A DNA stretch of 33,723 nucleotides, taken from IMG/VR virus record IMGVR_UViG_3300008952_000167, positions 1 to 33,723 of that record. The stretch is one strand, 5' to 3'. This document shows positions 25,150-32,744 of the stretch, one piece after another. The position numbers and the translations under genes were made by a program. The DNA is from a virus. Under the pieces are notes generated by a model. It saw nothing but the letters and a program-made list of their open reading frames with translations. It had not been told where the DNA came from and searched no databases. The number at the start of each line of letters is the position of its first letter. Within the stretch, counting starts at the first letter, position 1.

Positions 25150-26343
25150 ATGAGTAAAACTATAAAATTATTAAGAGGCACTAATGAAAAGTTGTCAGAT
25201 TCTAATGTTAGACTTAATTTTGGTGATGGTCAAATTGTATATGATACTACTAATGAAGAACCGAATTTTTTTATGAATCAAAATGGAATATTAACTAGAT
25301 TTAAAATAGAAGATGATGACAGTATTCTTCCTGGGCAAGGATCAGATGTTCCACTTGGTGGTGGATCTGGTGGATCTGGTCAATCTGATACTGGACCAAT
25401 TAATGTTTTGTTTTGGGGAATTGGCTCACTTGTTAATCTTCCTGAACTTGCATCTTCTATGCAAAATTTTAATGATTTGGTTGCGAATGATTCCGACCAG
25501 ATCGCCAATCAGAGTGGTGGTGAACCTTATAGTAGTGATAGTACTTTTCAACATATGTATTCGGGTACATCCGATATGACTTCTGCTACTTTGGATGCTT
25601 TTCGTGGATCCGGATATGAGGATAATTACGCTTTGCCATATGTAGGAGATAGTGGTAGAACTAATTTTGGAGATGGTGGACCATGGGATGTGATGGTAGT
25701 GGGTATGAATTACGGTACCGAAGGTACTTATAATCAGTTAGCCTGGCAACATATTGTTGATAATCGAATACCAATTATTCTCATGATGTATGGCCATACA
25801 AATTGGGGACTAGGTTGGAACGTGAATATACCAAATCCTGGTGCTGGTACTGAACAGGTTGTTGATTACAAAATATCTCATGGCGGTACGTATGAGAGTA
25901 TGTATTATTATCACGGACAATGGTCTCTTAATGAAGAGGATCGCCTTGCTGGTTTAGAATCATTTACAAGGGGAATACTTCCAAACTCACCGGAGTATAG
26001 AGGCCTTTATGCCATAAATACGAATATGAGTATCGTACCACCTTCATTGGGCGTAGATAAGTATGGAAAATTTGATCACCATTCCAGTAACATCTCCAGT
26101 AATATTACCATGGCCTCCTGGAATGTTCTGAATTGGGTTAAATATAATGATTTTTTGCAACCCGGAGGTAATGATAGATTGATGAGAAGGGTTGATTTGA
26201 ATTATTATCACGGTGCACCGGTGCTTAATGACCAAATGGGTGAGACCCAGGGTCATTATGCTCCGAAACGTTTATTATTAAATTCAATATATTGGTGTGC
26301 TAATCGCTTACCAGATCCTGATAATGCAGTAATAGTACCTTAG
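25150..26343 (+). CDS. Fibre protein with ThuA/class I amidotransferase-like C-terminal domain
   Basis: A 397-residue protein. Residues 1-55 have the short N-terminal attachment motif of phage fibres (K-T-I-K-L-L-R-G-T ... G-D-G-Q-I-V-Y-D), similar to those at 29884 and 32745. Residues 70-80 are a flexible glycine-serine linker. From residue 84 the pattern changes to an alternating alpha/beta fold: I-N-V-L-F-W-G at the start, P-W-D-V-M-V-V-G near residue 176, I-P-I-I-L-M-M-Y-G-H near residue 208, and a final helix L-L-L-N-S-I-Y-W-C-A. This order resembles ThuA-like and other class I amidotransferase-like domains. The usual nucleophile cysteine is not evident, so a binding role is as likely as an enzyme. 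Confidence 0.68.
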   Translation: MSKTIKLLRGTNEKLSDSNVRLNFGDGQIVYDTTNEEPNFFMNQNGILTRFKIEDDDSILPGQGSDVPLGGGSGGSGQSDTGPINVLFWGIGSLVNLPELASSMQNFNDLVANDSDQIANQSGGEPYSSDSTFQHMYSGTSDMTSATLDAFRGSGYEDNYALPYVGDSGRTNFGDGGPWDVMVVGMNYGTEGTYNQLAWQHIVDNRIPIILMMYGHTNWGLGWNVNIPNPGAGTEQVVDYKISHGGTYESMYYYHGQWSLNEEDRLAGLESFTRGILPNSPEYRGLYAINTNMSIVPPSLGVDKYGKFDHHSSNISSNITMASWNVLNWVKYNDFLQPGGNDRLMRRVDLNYYHGAPVLNDQMGETQGHYAPKRLLLNSIYWCANRLPDPDNAVIVP

Positions 26344-26352
26344 GAAATAGAT

Positions 26353-29300
26353 ATGTCAATAAGATTATTAAGATTTAATTTACAAAAAGAGATAATAGAA
26401 GAAGAAGAAGTTATAAATTCTGCTATTCCCTTTAAGGATTTAACAGATTATTTAAATAAAGGTTATTTGTATAATACTCCATGGAATACATTTATAAATT
26501 TATCAAATGCTTCTAGAATGGAAGGCTCTATAATATTGGATAAAGATAATAAAATTGTTAGAGTTCCAACTACTCCAGAAGTTTATGAAATTCAAGTTAA
26601 ATTAGTAAAGTCCAATGATGTTATGAGGTTAATGTTTAAAAAGGATATTAACGATGATGAATCTTGGTCACTTTTAAGTGGAAAATCTTATGAAACTACT
26701 GATAATGAATTGGAAGGATCTCATTTGTCTATAAAAAGTGGTTGGAGATATAGGTTTGTTCCTGTTGATGGTGATCCATTAGTGATTGATGGCAATTCTG
26801 ATCCAGAAGATTTTAGATTTAATTTTTCAGGACTTAATCATGGTCATTCTAACCTTACATCTAGTGGAAATTTAGGTGATAAGAGTGTAGCTTATACTGA
26901 GAGTGGAATTGGTAGTGGGTTTTTTAGATGGAACTTAGATGGTACCGTACATGAGGAATCAACAAGTTATATAGAATTTGCTGTTGATCATTATTGTAGC
27001 AACTTTGATGAGAATGATCCAACCGGTTGTATATATAATCAGCAGATAGTTGGAATTGTAACTCCAGCTCAAAAAATATATAATATAATGGTTTGGAATC
27101 CACAAAAAATAATGATAGATGATGTTGAATATGTAGAAGATTATACAGAAGGAAATAGACCATTTTCTTTATCTAATGAAATTGGAGTTATTTCTGATAG
27201 AAGATTTACAGGAGAATCTGGATTATCATGGACTAATTATTTATTAAAGTCTTTAGATATAGTAGCAGATAGCATAACATCTGATTCTACTGTTACTATG
27301 ACTGCTATTGAAGGTGAAGGAAGTACTTCTGATGGATCATTTGATATTACTCCTGTATGGGATGGAGATGGACATGGAAATATTAATATAACTGGTGCAA
27401 ATATAGTAATAGATGGTACAAATGAAGATTTGTTAGGACCAATCACTTTAAGTCCAGCATCACATACCTTTTCACAAGGTTCAACTGATACGAAATCATT
27501 TACTATTAGTTATGCTGATGATACTGCACCATATTTAATCTCAAATGGCGAGGAAACGTTTACTGGTAATGTGTCTATTTCTTATAGTGTTACAGATCCT
27601 GAGAGTAGTAATAATATATTAAGTAAAGTATATAATTTACCAATGAGTGTAGTGGTAGGTAATCTGGAAGCTGAATTATCTGTTGGTGCTTCAACGTCCA
27701 CTTTTTTGACTGCAGGTGAACAACATGATCAAGGTAATACTACTTCAAGTTCTAGGGATTATCCTTATTATTTAACTAATAGAAGTGTTGATGATACTAT
27801 TACTATTGAATCAGTAGCTATTACAAATAATACTTTCAATCAAAATGTTTTGGTAGGTTATCCAGATTATAGTACCAGTTTAGTAGGTCTTGAGATTGAA
27901 GGACAAGACCAAAAAATTTGTCGAGTTTATAGCGTTAATAACGAGACTAGTGATTCGGATTCAGCAACTATTACGATTACATATAATTCTATAAGCAATT
28001 CTACTTCAAGAACAATGTCGTGGGGTATTACATGGTATCGACAATCAAGTGGATATTGGGTGTATAGTGGTGGAATTACTATGGATACTCCTACTTGGAC
28101 AGCAGATGAGGGTGATGGTGGTTCTAATGAAATTATAACTCTCACTAATGATTATCGTAAATGGTGGTCTACTAGTTCAAGTACTATTACGTATCTAGCT
28201 ACTACTGCATATGAGGGAACTGGTGATTCCGATTTTACTATTAGTGGTAATAGTGGCAATATTGCTGCTGATGGTACTAAAAGTGTGACAGTAGGATGGA
28301 ATACTAGTTTGGCTGTTGGTAATTATAGTTTAACAAAAGAAGAAGTTTTTAGTACTGTTGGTAATGTATCTAGATCTGGTGGACCAGCAAGTCTTACTAT
28401 AAATGAAGCAGAAGTAACATATGATACAGATGGAACTCTTTCTATGTCATGGAGTTATCCAGATCCAGAGAATACGAGTACTAGATATAGATCCGGTACT
28501 AAATGGTATTATACTGCAAGTGAGGCTTCAACACTTATTGGTGCTGTAGTAAAAAATGATCAGAGTGAAGTAAGATTGGTTACGTTGCATGGTAGTCAAC
28601 GCACACTTCAAGGTGGAGAATTATGGACTTATTTGAACACATCTTTTGCTGCTATGGATGGTAATTTCCCACAGACTAGATCATATCATTTTCGTGATGG
28701 AGTGTCAGGAAACGATGCTGGAGTAGGGGGAAACAGTGCAGTTAAGACTTTGACATTTTCGACTCCAGGAACTTCACAACAAGTAGCTAATGTATCGAAT
28801 GATGCATCATGTGATTCGCCGATCAATATTGCTCAGGGGAGTCATACAGGAACAGCAACGATTTCTAATACACATGCAGATCAGTATTTTACAGGAGGAA
28901 GTTATACTATTAATACTCCTACACAAGCAACTCATCAACTCAGTCAAGGATATGCAGCATCTGTTGGTTCAAAAAGTACTAGTTGGGGATTGGGTGTGAA
29001 AGCATATGGTATGCAGTATGGTAGTAGTTATACTATAAGTGGTGCTGGATTATCCGATGTAACTGTTAATTGTCAGCATAGATGGAGTGATGCAACTGCA
29101 TTTACATGTAATATTACTGGCTCATCAACTGTTAGTGTATCTGTTTCTGCTGCCGTTAATGGAAATATTAATATTTCTGCCTCAGCCTTTACAGTTAATG
29201 CAGCAATGGCTTGGACAATGGCTCATAATTGGTCCCCTACTCAAGTTGGAATTGATCAAATATCAATTACCTTTGCTGCTATAAAGACTGGCGACTCTCA

Positions 29301-29547
29301 AGGGTGGAATCCGTCTTACAGTGCTTCTCCGTCAGGTGGAGATGATCTTTTTGGTAGTTCAGGAACTAAAACGTTTAATGTTGGTAGTGCAGGTAATCAA
29401 TACATAACAGGTATTTCGGATGGAGATAAAGTTGGAGTTAGGGCTATTGTAAAGGGAACTCCTTTTGGTACAGATGGAGAAAACCTAATTTCCGATAATG
29501 AACATACTTTCCATCAAGATTTATGGATATACCAGTTTACAAGTTAG
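26353..29547 (+). CDS. Large adhesin/fibre protein with beta-sandwich repeats (1064 aa)
   Basis: A 1064-residue protein rich in Ser, Thr, Gly and Asn. It opens with M-S-I-R-L-L-R-F, reminiscent of the fibre N-terminus but shorter. Residues about 45-270 look like one globular domain. From about residue 300 there are successive beta-sandwich-like stretches of the type S-x-T-x-T-I-T-Y and G-x-Y-S-L-T, resembling Ig-like adhesin modules, but without the clear identity needed to name a family. The last 250 residues are unusual in being small-residue rich with several tryptophans, and end in a short globular tip. No signal peptide is seen. It begins ten bases after the preceding stop. Likely a receptor-binding or decoration protein; name not assignable. 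Confidence 0.65.
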   Translation: MSIRLLRFNLQKEIIEEEEVINSAIPFKDLTDYLNKGYLYNTPWNTFINLSNASRMEGSIILDKDNKIVRVPTTPEVYEIQVKLVKSNDVMRLMFKKDINDDESWSLLSGKSYETTDNELEGSHLSIKSGWRYRFVPVDGDPLVIDGNSDPEDFRFNFSGLNHGHSNLTSSGNLGDKSVAYTESGIGSGFFRWNLDGTVHEESTSYIEFAVDHYCSNFDENDPTGCIYNQQIVGIVTPAQKIYNIMVWNPQKIMIDDVEYVEDYTEGNRPFSLSNEIGVISDRRFTGESGLSWTNYLLKSLDIVADSITSDSTVTMTAIEGEGSTSDGSFDITPVWDGDGHGNINITGANIVIDGTNEDLLGPITLSPASHTFSQGSTDTKSFTISYADDTAPYLISNGEETFTGNVSISYSVTDPESSNNILSKVYNLPMSVVVGNLEAELSVGASTSTFLTAGEQHDQGNTTSSSRDYPYYLTNRSVDDTITIESVAITNNTFNQNVLVGYPDYSTSLVGLEIEGQDQKICRVYSVNNETSDSDSATITITYNSISNSTSRTMSWGITWYRQSSGYWVYSGGITMDTPTWTADEGDGGSNEIITLTNDYRKWWSTSSSTITYLATTAYEGTGDSDFTISGNSGNIAADGTKSVTVGWNTSLAVGNYSLTKEEVFSTVGNVSRSGGPASLTINEAEVTYDTDGTLSMSWSYPDPENTSTRYRSGTKWYYTASEASTLIGAVVKNDQSEVRLVTLHGSQRTLQGGELWTYLNTSFAAMDGNFPQTRSYHFRDGVSGNDAGVGGNSAVKTLTFSTPGTSQQVANVSNDASCDSPINIAQGSHTGTATISNTHADQYFTGGSYTINTPTQATHQLSQGYAASVGSKSTSWGLGVKAYGMQYGSSYTISGAGLSDVTVNCQHRWSDATAFTCNITGSSTVSVSVSAAVNGNINISASAFTVNAAMAWTMAHNWSPTQVGIDQISITFAAIKTGDSQGWNPSYSASPSGGDDLFGSSGTKTFNVGSAGNQYITGISDGDKVGVRAIVKGTPFGTDGENLISDNEHTFHQDLWIYQFTS

Positions 29548-29580
29548 TATAAAAAACGAACAATATAAAAGGAATTTAAT

Positions 29581-29868
29581 ATGGCAGAGATAATAAATGA
29601 TGTTTTGCTTACGGACACTTTTGATGAGTGGCGTACTAAAACTAATGGAATTATAAATAAAGTGAATGTTATGAATTTAAGTGAAGATACTTTAACGTTA
29701 AAGGAATCTTCTGCTCCAGTGAATCCAGAGGATGGATATTCTACTCTTTGGGTTTCTATAGCTGATGGAGATCCTACATTAAAACTTACGGTTACAAATA
29801 CTGCTGAAGGTTCTGTTGTGGTTAAAACGTATACGGTTACACTTACACCAGATTCTTCAGAAGAATAA
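29581..29868 (+). CDS. Short fibre-associated protein (95 aa)
   Basis: Residues about 9-30 have T-D-T-F-D-E-W-R-T-K-T-N-G-I-I-N-K-V-N, a motif that in marine T4-like phages usually starts longer fibre proteins. Here the rest is only a small beta domain of 55 residues ending P-D-S-S-E-E. It could be a fibre connector or cap, or a leftover of a longer fibre. It has AAAGGAA before its ATG. The next gene starts 15 bases later with a strong ribosome site. Confidence 0.68.
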   Translation: MAEIINDVLLTDTFDEWRTKTNGIINKVNVMNLSEDTLTLKESSAPVNPEDGYSTLWVSIADGDPTLKLTVTNTAEGSVVVKTYTVTLTPDSSEE

Positions 29869-29870
29869 AT

Positions 29871-29876
29871 AAGGAG
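29871..29876 (+). promoter_or_regulatory. Ribosome binding site AAGGAG of the repeat fibre
   Basis: AAGGAG 7 bases before the ATG at 29884, in the 15-base gap after the 95-residue gene. The same gap reads AATAAATA over the previous stop codon, one base from the late core; I treat that as chance. Confidence 0.6.
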
Positions 29877-29883
29877 AAAATAA

Positions 29884-32214
29884 ATGGCTAATAAGATTAC
29901 GATTAAAAGAGCTATAGGCGATCAAGCTGCATCTAATCCAGATTCCAGCGTTCTTTCTACAGGAGAATTGGCTTATAGTTATAATAATATGGTATTGACA
30001 AGTTCTGGATCAGGAAATCCTGCACAAGATCCTAGTGAAGGTAATAATACCGGTTCTGGTAAATTGTTTATTGGTGGTGCTGATGGAACAGAATCAGTTG
30101 TTATTGGTGGAGCGTATTACACAGATAAAATTGATGAATTGCTCACAGGTGTAACTGCTGGTGCTACTTCTGCTTCAAAAGCTTTGGTTGTTGATAGTAA
30201 TAAAAATATTACAGGATTGGGTGATGTCACTTCTGCTGGTAATGTTACAGCATCTGCTGGTAGTATTAATGCTAATGTGGCAGCAATTGCTGCAGAAGTA
30301 AGTGATCGTACTGCTGCTGATACAGGATTACAATCTAGTATTGATGCCATGGATACTGCATATAAAGCTGCAGATACAGCATTAACAACTAGTATTAGTG
30401 ACATGGATACTGCATACAAGGCTGCAGATACAGCCGCGGCTGTTGTTGCTAGTAATCTAGTGGCTGCAGAAACAACTGCACGTACTGCTGCTGTTTCAGC
30501 ATTACAAGATGATATTGATGACGAAATAACTGACCGTGCTGCTGCCGTTTCTGCTGAAGCATCCACACGTAGTGATGCAGATACAGCATTAACAACTAGT
30601 ATTAGTAACATGGATACTGCATATAAAGCTGCAGATACAGCGTTAACAACTAGTATTAGTGACATGGATACTGCATATAAAGCTGCAGATACAGCATTAA
30701 CAACTAGTATTAGTACAGAAGCATCCACACGTAGTGATGCAGATACAGCATTAACAACTAGTATTAGTAACATGGATACTGCATACAAGGCTGCAGATAC
30801 ACAATTACAATCGAATATTGATGCTGTTGAAGCCGCAGCTGGTTCTGGTACTGCAGTAACTGCGTTGCAAACTGAAGCAGATGCAATCGAAGCTGGTGTT
30901 GGTTTAAATGCAGATGGCAGTTTTACACAATATGATGAATCAAATTATATGGATGATGAGACTACATTAAAAGATGCTGTTGAAGCTTTAGATGCAGCCG
31001 CAAAAGCTATAGATACTGCATATAAATCTGCTGATTCAACATTAACAACTAATCTTGCTGCAGAAATAACTGACCGTGCTAGTGCTGTTTCTGCTGAAGC
31101 ATCCACACGTAGTGATGCAGATACAGCAATTAATACTAGTATTAGTGACATGGATACTGCATACAAGGCTGCAGATACAGCATTAACAACTAGTATTAGT
31201 GACATGGATACTGCATACAAGGCTGCAGATACAGCATTAACAACTAGTATTAGTAACATGGATACTGCATACAAGGCTGCAGATACAGCATTACAAGATG
31301 ATATTGATGATGAAATATCTGACCGTGCTAGTGCCGATTCAACATTAACAACTAATCTTGCTGCTGAAGAAGCTGCACGTATTGCTGCTGATGGTATTTT
31401 TACTAGTGGTATTGCTACTAATGTAACTAATATTTCATTAAATGGTGCGGCTATTACTACAGAAGAAACTACCCGTGCTGCTGCTGATACAGCAATTAAC
31501 ACTAGTATTAGTAACATGGATACTGCATATAAGGCTGCAGATACAGCAATTAACACTAGTATTAGTGACATGGATACTGCATACAAGGCTGCAGATACTG
31601 CTGAAGCATCCACACGTAGTGATGCAGATACAGTGCTAACAACCAGTGTTAATACTATCAATGCTGCTACTAATACGATTAGTAGTAATTCTGGAAATAT
31701 TACTCCTAGTAGTGTTAACGGAAGTTTCTCAATTCTTGGTACTAACAATGAAATAGAAACATCAGGTACTGCTTCTAGTATTACAGTCGGTTTACCAAAT
31801 GATGTTACTATAGCTAATCGTTTAACTGTTGGTGAGAATGTTATAATTACCGGTGACTTGACAGTAAATGGTTCACAAACTGTAGTGGATTCTACTACAG
31901 TTCAGATTGCTGATAAGACTTTCCGTATTGCTAGTGGTGCTGCTGATGATCCAACTATGGACGGATCTGGTATTGAATTGGGTGCTTCTGGCTCACATGC
32001 ATTATTATGGAATGATGCTAATGATGTTTGGAAGACTGGTACTTTAGATGGATTTCAAGCTAGTAGTGGTGTCCTCTTGCTTGGCACTAATGGTGTTACG
32101 GTAAGATCTGGTACATACGACTCCAGTGGCAATGTGGTAAATGCTTCTGCAAATGCAGTGGATTTTGGCGGAGCGGCTGTTACTAATTTCACAGTTGATG
32201 GTGGAAATTTTTAA
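29884..32214 (+). CDS. Long tail-fibre protein with 18-residue repeats (776 aa)
   Basis: A 776-residue fibre. Residues 1-60 are the attachment motif (K-I-T-I-K-R ... S-T-G-E-L-A-Y-S ... G-K-L-F-I-G-G). Residues about 150-585 are a shaft of 18-residue repeats with unit D-T-A-L-T-T-S-I-S-D-M-D-T-A-Y-K-A-A; I counted ten exact D-T-A-Y-K-A-A-D and one variant, plus four E-A-S-T-R-S-D-A-D inserts. Regular hydrophobic spacing and many A, T and D residues suggest a trimeric coiled-coil shaft. The C-terminal 150 residues, with G-D-L-T-V-N-G-S-Q-T-V and D-K-T-F-R-I-A-S-G-A, look like a beta-type tip found in many marine phage fibres. A strong hairpin terminator follows 12 bases after the stop. Confidence 0.88.
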   Translation: MANKITIKRAIGDQAASNPDSSVLSTGELAYSYNNMVLTSSGSGNPAQDPSEGNNTGSGKLFIGGADGTESVVIGGAYYTDKIDELLTGVTAGATSASKALVVDSNKNITGLGDVTSAGNVTASAGSINANVAAIAAEVSDRTAADTGLQSSIDAMDTAYKAADTALTTSISDMDTAYKAADTAAAVVASNLVAAETTARTAAVSALQDDIDDEITDRAAAVSAEASTRSDADTALTTSISNMDTAYKAADTALTTSISDMDTAYKAADTALTTSISTEASTRSDADTALTTSISNMDTAYKAADTQLQSNIDAVEAAAGSGTAVTALQTEADAIEAGVGLNADGSFTQYDESNYMDDETTLKDAVEALDAAAKAIDTAYKSADSTLTTNLAAEITDRASAVSAEASTRSDADTAINTSISDMDTAYKAADTALTTSISDMDTAYKAADTALTTSISNMDTAYKAADTALQDDIDDEISDRASADSTLTTNLAAEEAARIAADGIFTSGIATNVTNISLNGAAITTEETTRAAADTAINTSISNMDTAYKAADTAINTSISDMDTAYKAADTAEASTRSDADTVLTTSVNTINAATNTISSNSGNITPSSVNGSFSILGTNNEIETSGTASSITVGLPNDVTIANRLTVGENVIITGDLTVNGSQTVVDSTTVQIADKTFRIASGAADDPTMDGSGIELGASGSHALLWNDANDVWKTGTLDGFQASSGVLLLGTNGVTVRSGTYDSSGNVVNASANAVDFGGAAVTNFTVDGGNF
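30349..31633 (+). repeat. Array of near-identical 54-base repeats in the fibre gene
   Basis: The 54-base unit encodes the 18 residues D-T-A-L-T-T-S-I-S-D-M-D-T-A-Y-K-A-A. Adjacent copies are often identical in bases apart from tataaa/tacaag at the Y-K codons. Longer inserts (E-A-S-T-R-S-D-A-D, and a variable section near 30800-31080) break the array. Such identity favours unequal recombination and change of copy number. Confidence 0.9.
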
Positions 32215-32225
32215 TTAAATTAATA

Positions 32226-32261
32226 AAAGATTGATAGGAACATATGTTCCTATCAATCTTT
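32226..32261 (+). terminator. Strong intrinsic terminator hairpin
   Basis: A perfect 36-base palindrome centred on CATATG (32241-32246), each arm 18 bases, so about 15 pairs plus a small loop. It is followed by CTTTTG, and the 3' arm itself ends in CTTT, giving a T-rich run. It sits 12 bases after the repeat fibre's stop codon and before a late-promoter core, so it separates two transcripts. Confidence 0.82.
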
Positions 32262-32281
32262 CTTTTGAGGATTATAAAACG

Positions 32282-32289
32282 TATAAATA
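32282..32289 (+). promoter_or_regulatory. Late promoter core TATAAATA before the 129-aa gene
   Basis: A perfect TATAAATA directly after the terminator. The expected start is near 32295, leaving a 27-base leader with AAGGAAG (32303-32309) before the ATG at 32322. Its place between a terminator and a gene makes it the best supported promoter in the right half. Confidence 0.65.
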
Positions 32290-32321
32290 TACTATATTAT
32301 GTAAGGAAGTTAAAATATATT

Positions 32322-32711
32322 ATGAGTTTTGAACAAGAAGCAAATATTGAATTGCAAGAACATGTAGGAGATAGTGCTCCACAAGAACGTTATTTGAAAA
32401 TTTTATTACAAATTACTCAAACCAAAATTAATGAGTTAATGGCCACTTCTATTAATCAAGAAGGAAAATTTGTTACACAGATTGGTTTGTTAAATGATAA
32501 AATAAGTGAATTAGAAAATTTTATTAATGAACAAGATTTAAGTTATAAAGAACAATTGAAGAATAAAGAAACTGATTTACAAAAATCTAATAAAACGAAT
32601 ACTAAATATAAAAAAGAAAACGAAAATTTCAAAACTGTAGTGAAAGAGTTGACTTCAGAGATTAATGAGCATAAATCTGAAATCAGTAATTTGAAAAAGG
32701 CTAAATCTTAA
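32322..32711 (+). CDS. Coiled-coil protein between two fibre genes (129 aa)
   Basis: A 129-residue protein starting M-S-F-E-Q-E-A-N-I-E; in-frame codons upstream to 32244 are hydrophobic-basic and overlap the terminator and promoter, so I reject the longer start. Residues about 1-60 are helical and acidic; residues about 60-129 are a strong coiled coil with heptad leucine/isoleucine and long E, K, N and Q runs, ending K-K-A-K-S. There is no cysteine or membrane helix. The own promoter and the flanking fibres suggest a fibre-assembly chaperone, in the style of T4 gp57A, or a structural spacer; both are inference, and the sequence does not resemble gp57A by eye. Confidence 0.7.
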   Translation: MSFEQEANIELQEHVGDSAPQERYLKILLQITQTKINELMATSINQEGKFVTQIGLLNDKISELENFINEQDLSYKEQLKNKETDLQKSNKTNTKYKKENENFKTVVKELTSEINEHKSEISNLKKAKS

Positions 32712-32744
32712 TCATATTCAAAAAGAATTATAAAGGAATTAAAT

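Noticed and set aside
30117-31748. Two long antisense frames of 223 and 267 codons opposite the repeat fibre
   Set aside because: They repeat exactly as the fibre does (V-N-A-V-S-A-x-L-Y-A-V-S-M). They are open only because the fibre's repeated codons have no stop in reverse; no ribosome site or promoter precedes them.
32244-32321. Longer N-terminus for the coiled-coil protein
   Set aside because: It would start within the terminator hairpin and cross the late promoter; the ATG at 32322 has a leader and ribosome site.
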